Assembly (NCBI RefSeq): GCF_014698035.1
Contig: NZ_JACJSF010000067.1
Location: forward strand, 1-43,719
Source of the DNA: Desmonostoc muscorum FACHB-395
Lineage (GTDB): Bacteria > Cyanobacteriota > Cyanobacteriia > Cyanobacteriales > Nostocaceae
Direction: 5' to 3'
DNA: 43,719 bases
Under the pieces are notes generated by a model. It was not told the DNA's origin. It did no database searches and saw nothing but the letters and a program-made list of their open reading frames with translations. Below, piece by piece: positions 42,218-43,719 of this stretch (positions are counted from its first letter, which is position 1; every line of letters begins with the position of its first letter). The translations under genes and the position numbers were made by a program.

Positions 42218-43576
42218 TCAAAGTAAAGGTAATAAAATTTCAAATTTTGTACCTATACCAATCTGTGAATGGAAATTTAATTTACCACCATGCCTCACAG
42301 TTATGATTCGATAACTTACTGCTAAACTAGTATTTTTACTATTCTTTGTTTCCAGAGAAAAAGACTCCATAATTTGCTGTTGCAATTCTTGAGACATTCC
42401 AGGGCCATTGTCAGCAATGCGAATTAATACCCAACGAGAATCTGGTGCATTTGGATTGCTTGCTTCTTGCGAAATTACTTGCGTAGTAATCTCAATTCGA
42501 GGTTTTTGAACAGTATTTTTATCTTCTAAATGCAACTGTTGCCTAACTGCTTCATTGAGTAAAATATCTACAACTTCACTGAAAATGTTCATCAAAACCT
42601 GGTTTAGCTGCCCTATAAAGCAATAAACAGGGGGTAGCTGACCGTAGTATTTGACTATTTCAATTTCCCCTTGAAGACGGCTATTAATTAATAAAATAAT
42701 AGTATCTATACTAGCGTGTAAATCTACTGGCTTTGGATAAAGTTCATCGATATGGCAAAAGTTTTGTAAACTAGTAACAAGCTTTTTTAATCTTTCCGCG
42801 CCAGTACGGATACTCGCAAGCGATCGCGACAAATCTTGTTCTAAAAAATCAAATTCAATATCTTCTTTAATTTGATTAATTGCCTGGGAAACTGATGGTA
42901 ACTCTTGATCGTAAGCAGCTATTAGCTTGAGTAAATCTTGACTGTAGGTGGAAACATAAGTTATATTCCCCCAAATAAAACCCACTGGGTCTAAAATTTC
43001 GTGCGCTACGCCGTCTACCAAACGTCCCAGATTTGCCATTTTATCATTTTGAATCATTTGAGCTTGGCTGCGTTCATAGCGCACCAGATTGTCGATTCCT
43101 CTAATTTGCCAAGAAATAATATTCAATTCTTGGACATCTAACAATCTATAAGCACCAGATTCTGTGTGTACTACAATTGGTTCTGCTAATAATTCTGGCG
43201 ATCGCTTTAAGCTAAGTTGCATCGCTGTTAAAATCGATGTTGTATCAGCAAGCAGCAACATCGGTATCCGCGCATAGCTGTAGAGAACGGCTAATGGTTG
43301 CTGAACCAACAACTCTTGTCCATAAGGACGGATCAAAAATTCCAGCAGCCGCCGCCGCGAAATCATCCCAATGAACTTTCCCTGTTCTACCAAAACTACT
43401 CCTGGTAGCAGGGGATATTTTTCTAAAAAATTAGCCACTTCCATCCCAGTGTGATTGATTTCCACCGGGAAGTTGTACATTGGTAGTTCTTGGAGGGTTG
43501 AATCTAAACCCAGATCGCGATCGCTACCAAGAGACAAAAATGGCAGTGAGATTTGGCAACTAAATTCTTCTGACAC
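42218..43576 (-). CDS. CBS-containing histidine kinase homologue with degenerate ATP site
   Basis: A 452-residue protein from GTG 43576. The N-terminal 150 residues look like a CBS-type pair (VEINHTGMEVANFLEKYP, GVVLVEQGKFIGMISRRRLLE, PIVVHTESGAYRLLDVQEL), a possible nucleotide sensor. The phosphoacceptor box GVAHEILDPVGF keeps H192. In the ATPase domain the N-box Asn is replaced (MNIFSEVVDIL, E334, against MNILVNALDAL in the neighbour), and the glycine-rich G2 loop is NTSLAVS instead of GTGMGMAIS; G1 DNGPGM remains. Weak or no autophosphorylation is expected. It may act as a regulator or heterodimer partner of an active kinase. It converges on the FIST-linked kinase, its paralogue. Confidence 0.85.
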   Translation of the reverse strand: MSEEFSCQISLPFLSLGSDRDLGLDSTLQELPMYNFPVEINHTGMEVANFLEKYPLLPGVVLVEQGKFIGMISRRRLLEFLIRPYGQELLVQQPLAVLYSYARIPMLLLADTTSILTAMQLSLKRSPELLAEPIVVHTESGAYRLLDVQELNIISWQIRGIDNLVRYERSQAQMIQNDKMANLGRLVDGVAHEILDPVGFIWGNITYVSTYSQDLLKLIAAYDQELPSVSQAINQIKEDIEFDFLEQDLSRSLASIRTGAERLKKLVTSLQNFCHIDELYPKPVDLHASIDTIILLINSRLQGEIEIVKYYGQLPPVYCFIGQLNQVLMNIFSEVVDILLNEAVRQQLHLEDKNTVQKPRIEITTQVISQEASNPNAPDSRWVLIRIADNGPGMSQELQQQIMESFSLETKNSKNTSLAVSYRIITVRHGGKLNFHSQIGIGTKFEILLPLL

Positions 43577-43719
43577 TAGACACCCTGATTTTTACAAAGA
43601 TTGGGTAAACAATACAGCACTTTGCGCGACTAATTGGTACAGTAGCAACAGTGGGCAAAATAATTCCTTAATTGTCTACTAGAGCATAGCATTATACCAA
43701 TGCTGAGGAGCTTTTCTAC

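Overview
The window looks like chromosome of a filamentous, heterocyst-type cyanobacterium (Nostoc/Anabaena-like). The evidence is the many HIP1 octamers (GCGATCGC), AT-rich intergenic DNA full of short palindromic and ATTACTC-type repeats, a cytochrome c6, a linear array of cyanobacteriochrome GAF domains, and several protein families common in Nostoc. No rRNA, tRNA or CRISPR array was seen. All assignments come from reading the sequence and remembered family features; no database search was run.

Layout. 1-1085 is a mobile-element graveyard: the 5' part of an IS5-type transposase, a 99-bp MITE, and a decayed tyrosine recombinase whose 3' end now lies inside the MITE. 1243-5276 holds an orphan OmpR-type regulator and then an arsenosugar cluster, arsM - PiT permease - arsS, closed by a strong terminator. 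A 297-bp gene-less element (5418-5714) follows; its 18-bp ends match, from memory, the ends of type V-K CRISPR-associated (Tn7-like) transposons. Next come a secreted beta-helix protein (minus strand), a 0.9-kb hairpin-rich gap with a probable IS605-type end, a quinone-oxidoreductase-like enzyme and a large pentapeptide/HhH membrane protein.

12116-16828 is a minus-strand run of five genes: coiled-coil protein, OmpA-like membrane protein with a large cytoplasmic part, Rab-like small GTPase, stand-alone PAS-like protein, histidine kinase. It reads as one signalling module between envelope and cytoplasm and is the best candidate for an undescribed system. 17888-23438 is mostly housekeeping: ilvH, a BON protein, an alpha/beta hydrolase, an aldo/keto reductase, cytochrome c6, and small or helical proteins. 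23581-26157 encodes a membrane photoreceptor with four GAF domains at an exact 172-residue period. Three carry both cyanobacteriochrome cysteines (DXCF type), the first has lost both, and no output domain follows.

The right third carries a PhoD-like phosphatase, an Rpn-family protein, an ACT-domain malic enzyme, a Uma2-family protein, a DUF1400-type hydrolase, an SDR, a YdjM-like membrane protein, a GH57-type protein, a FIST sensor with its histidine kinase, and a convergent paralogous kinase with a damaged ATP-binding site. Dispersed repeats at 22199-22403, 30881-31120 and 39545-39696 share ends. Two of these copies supply the stop codon of the preceding gene, and one has a hairpin core inverted relative to another copy.
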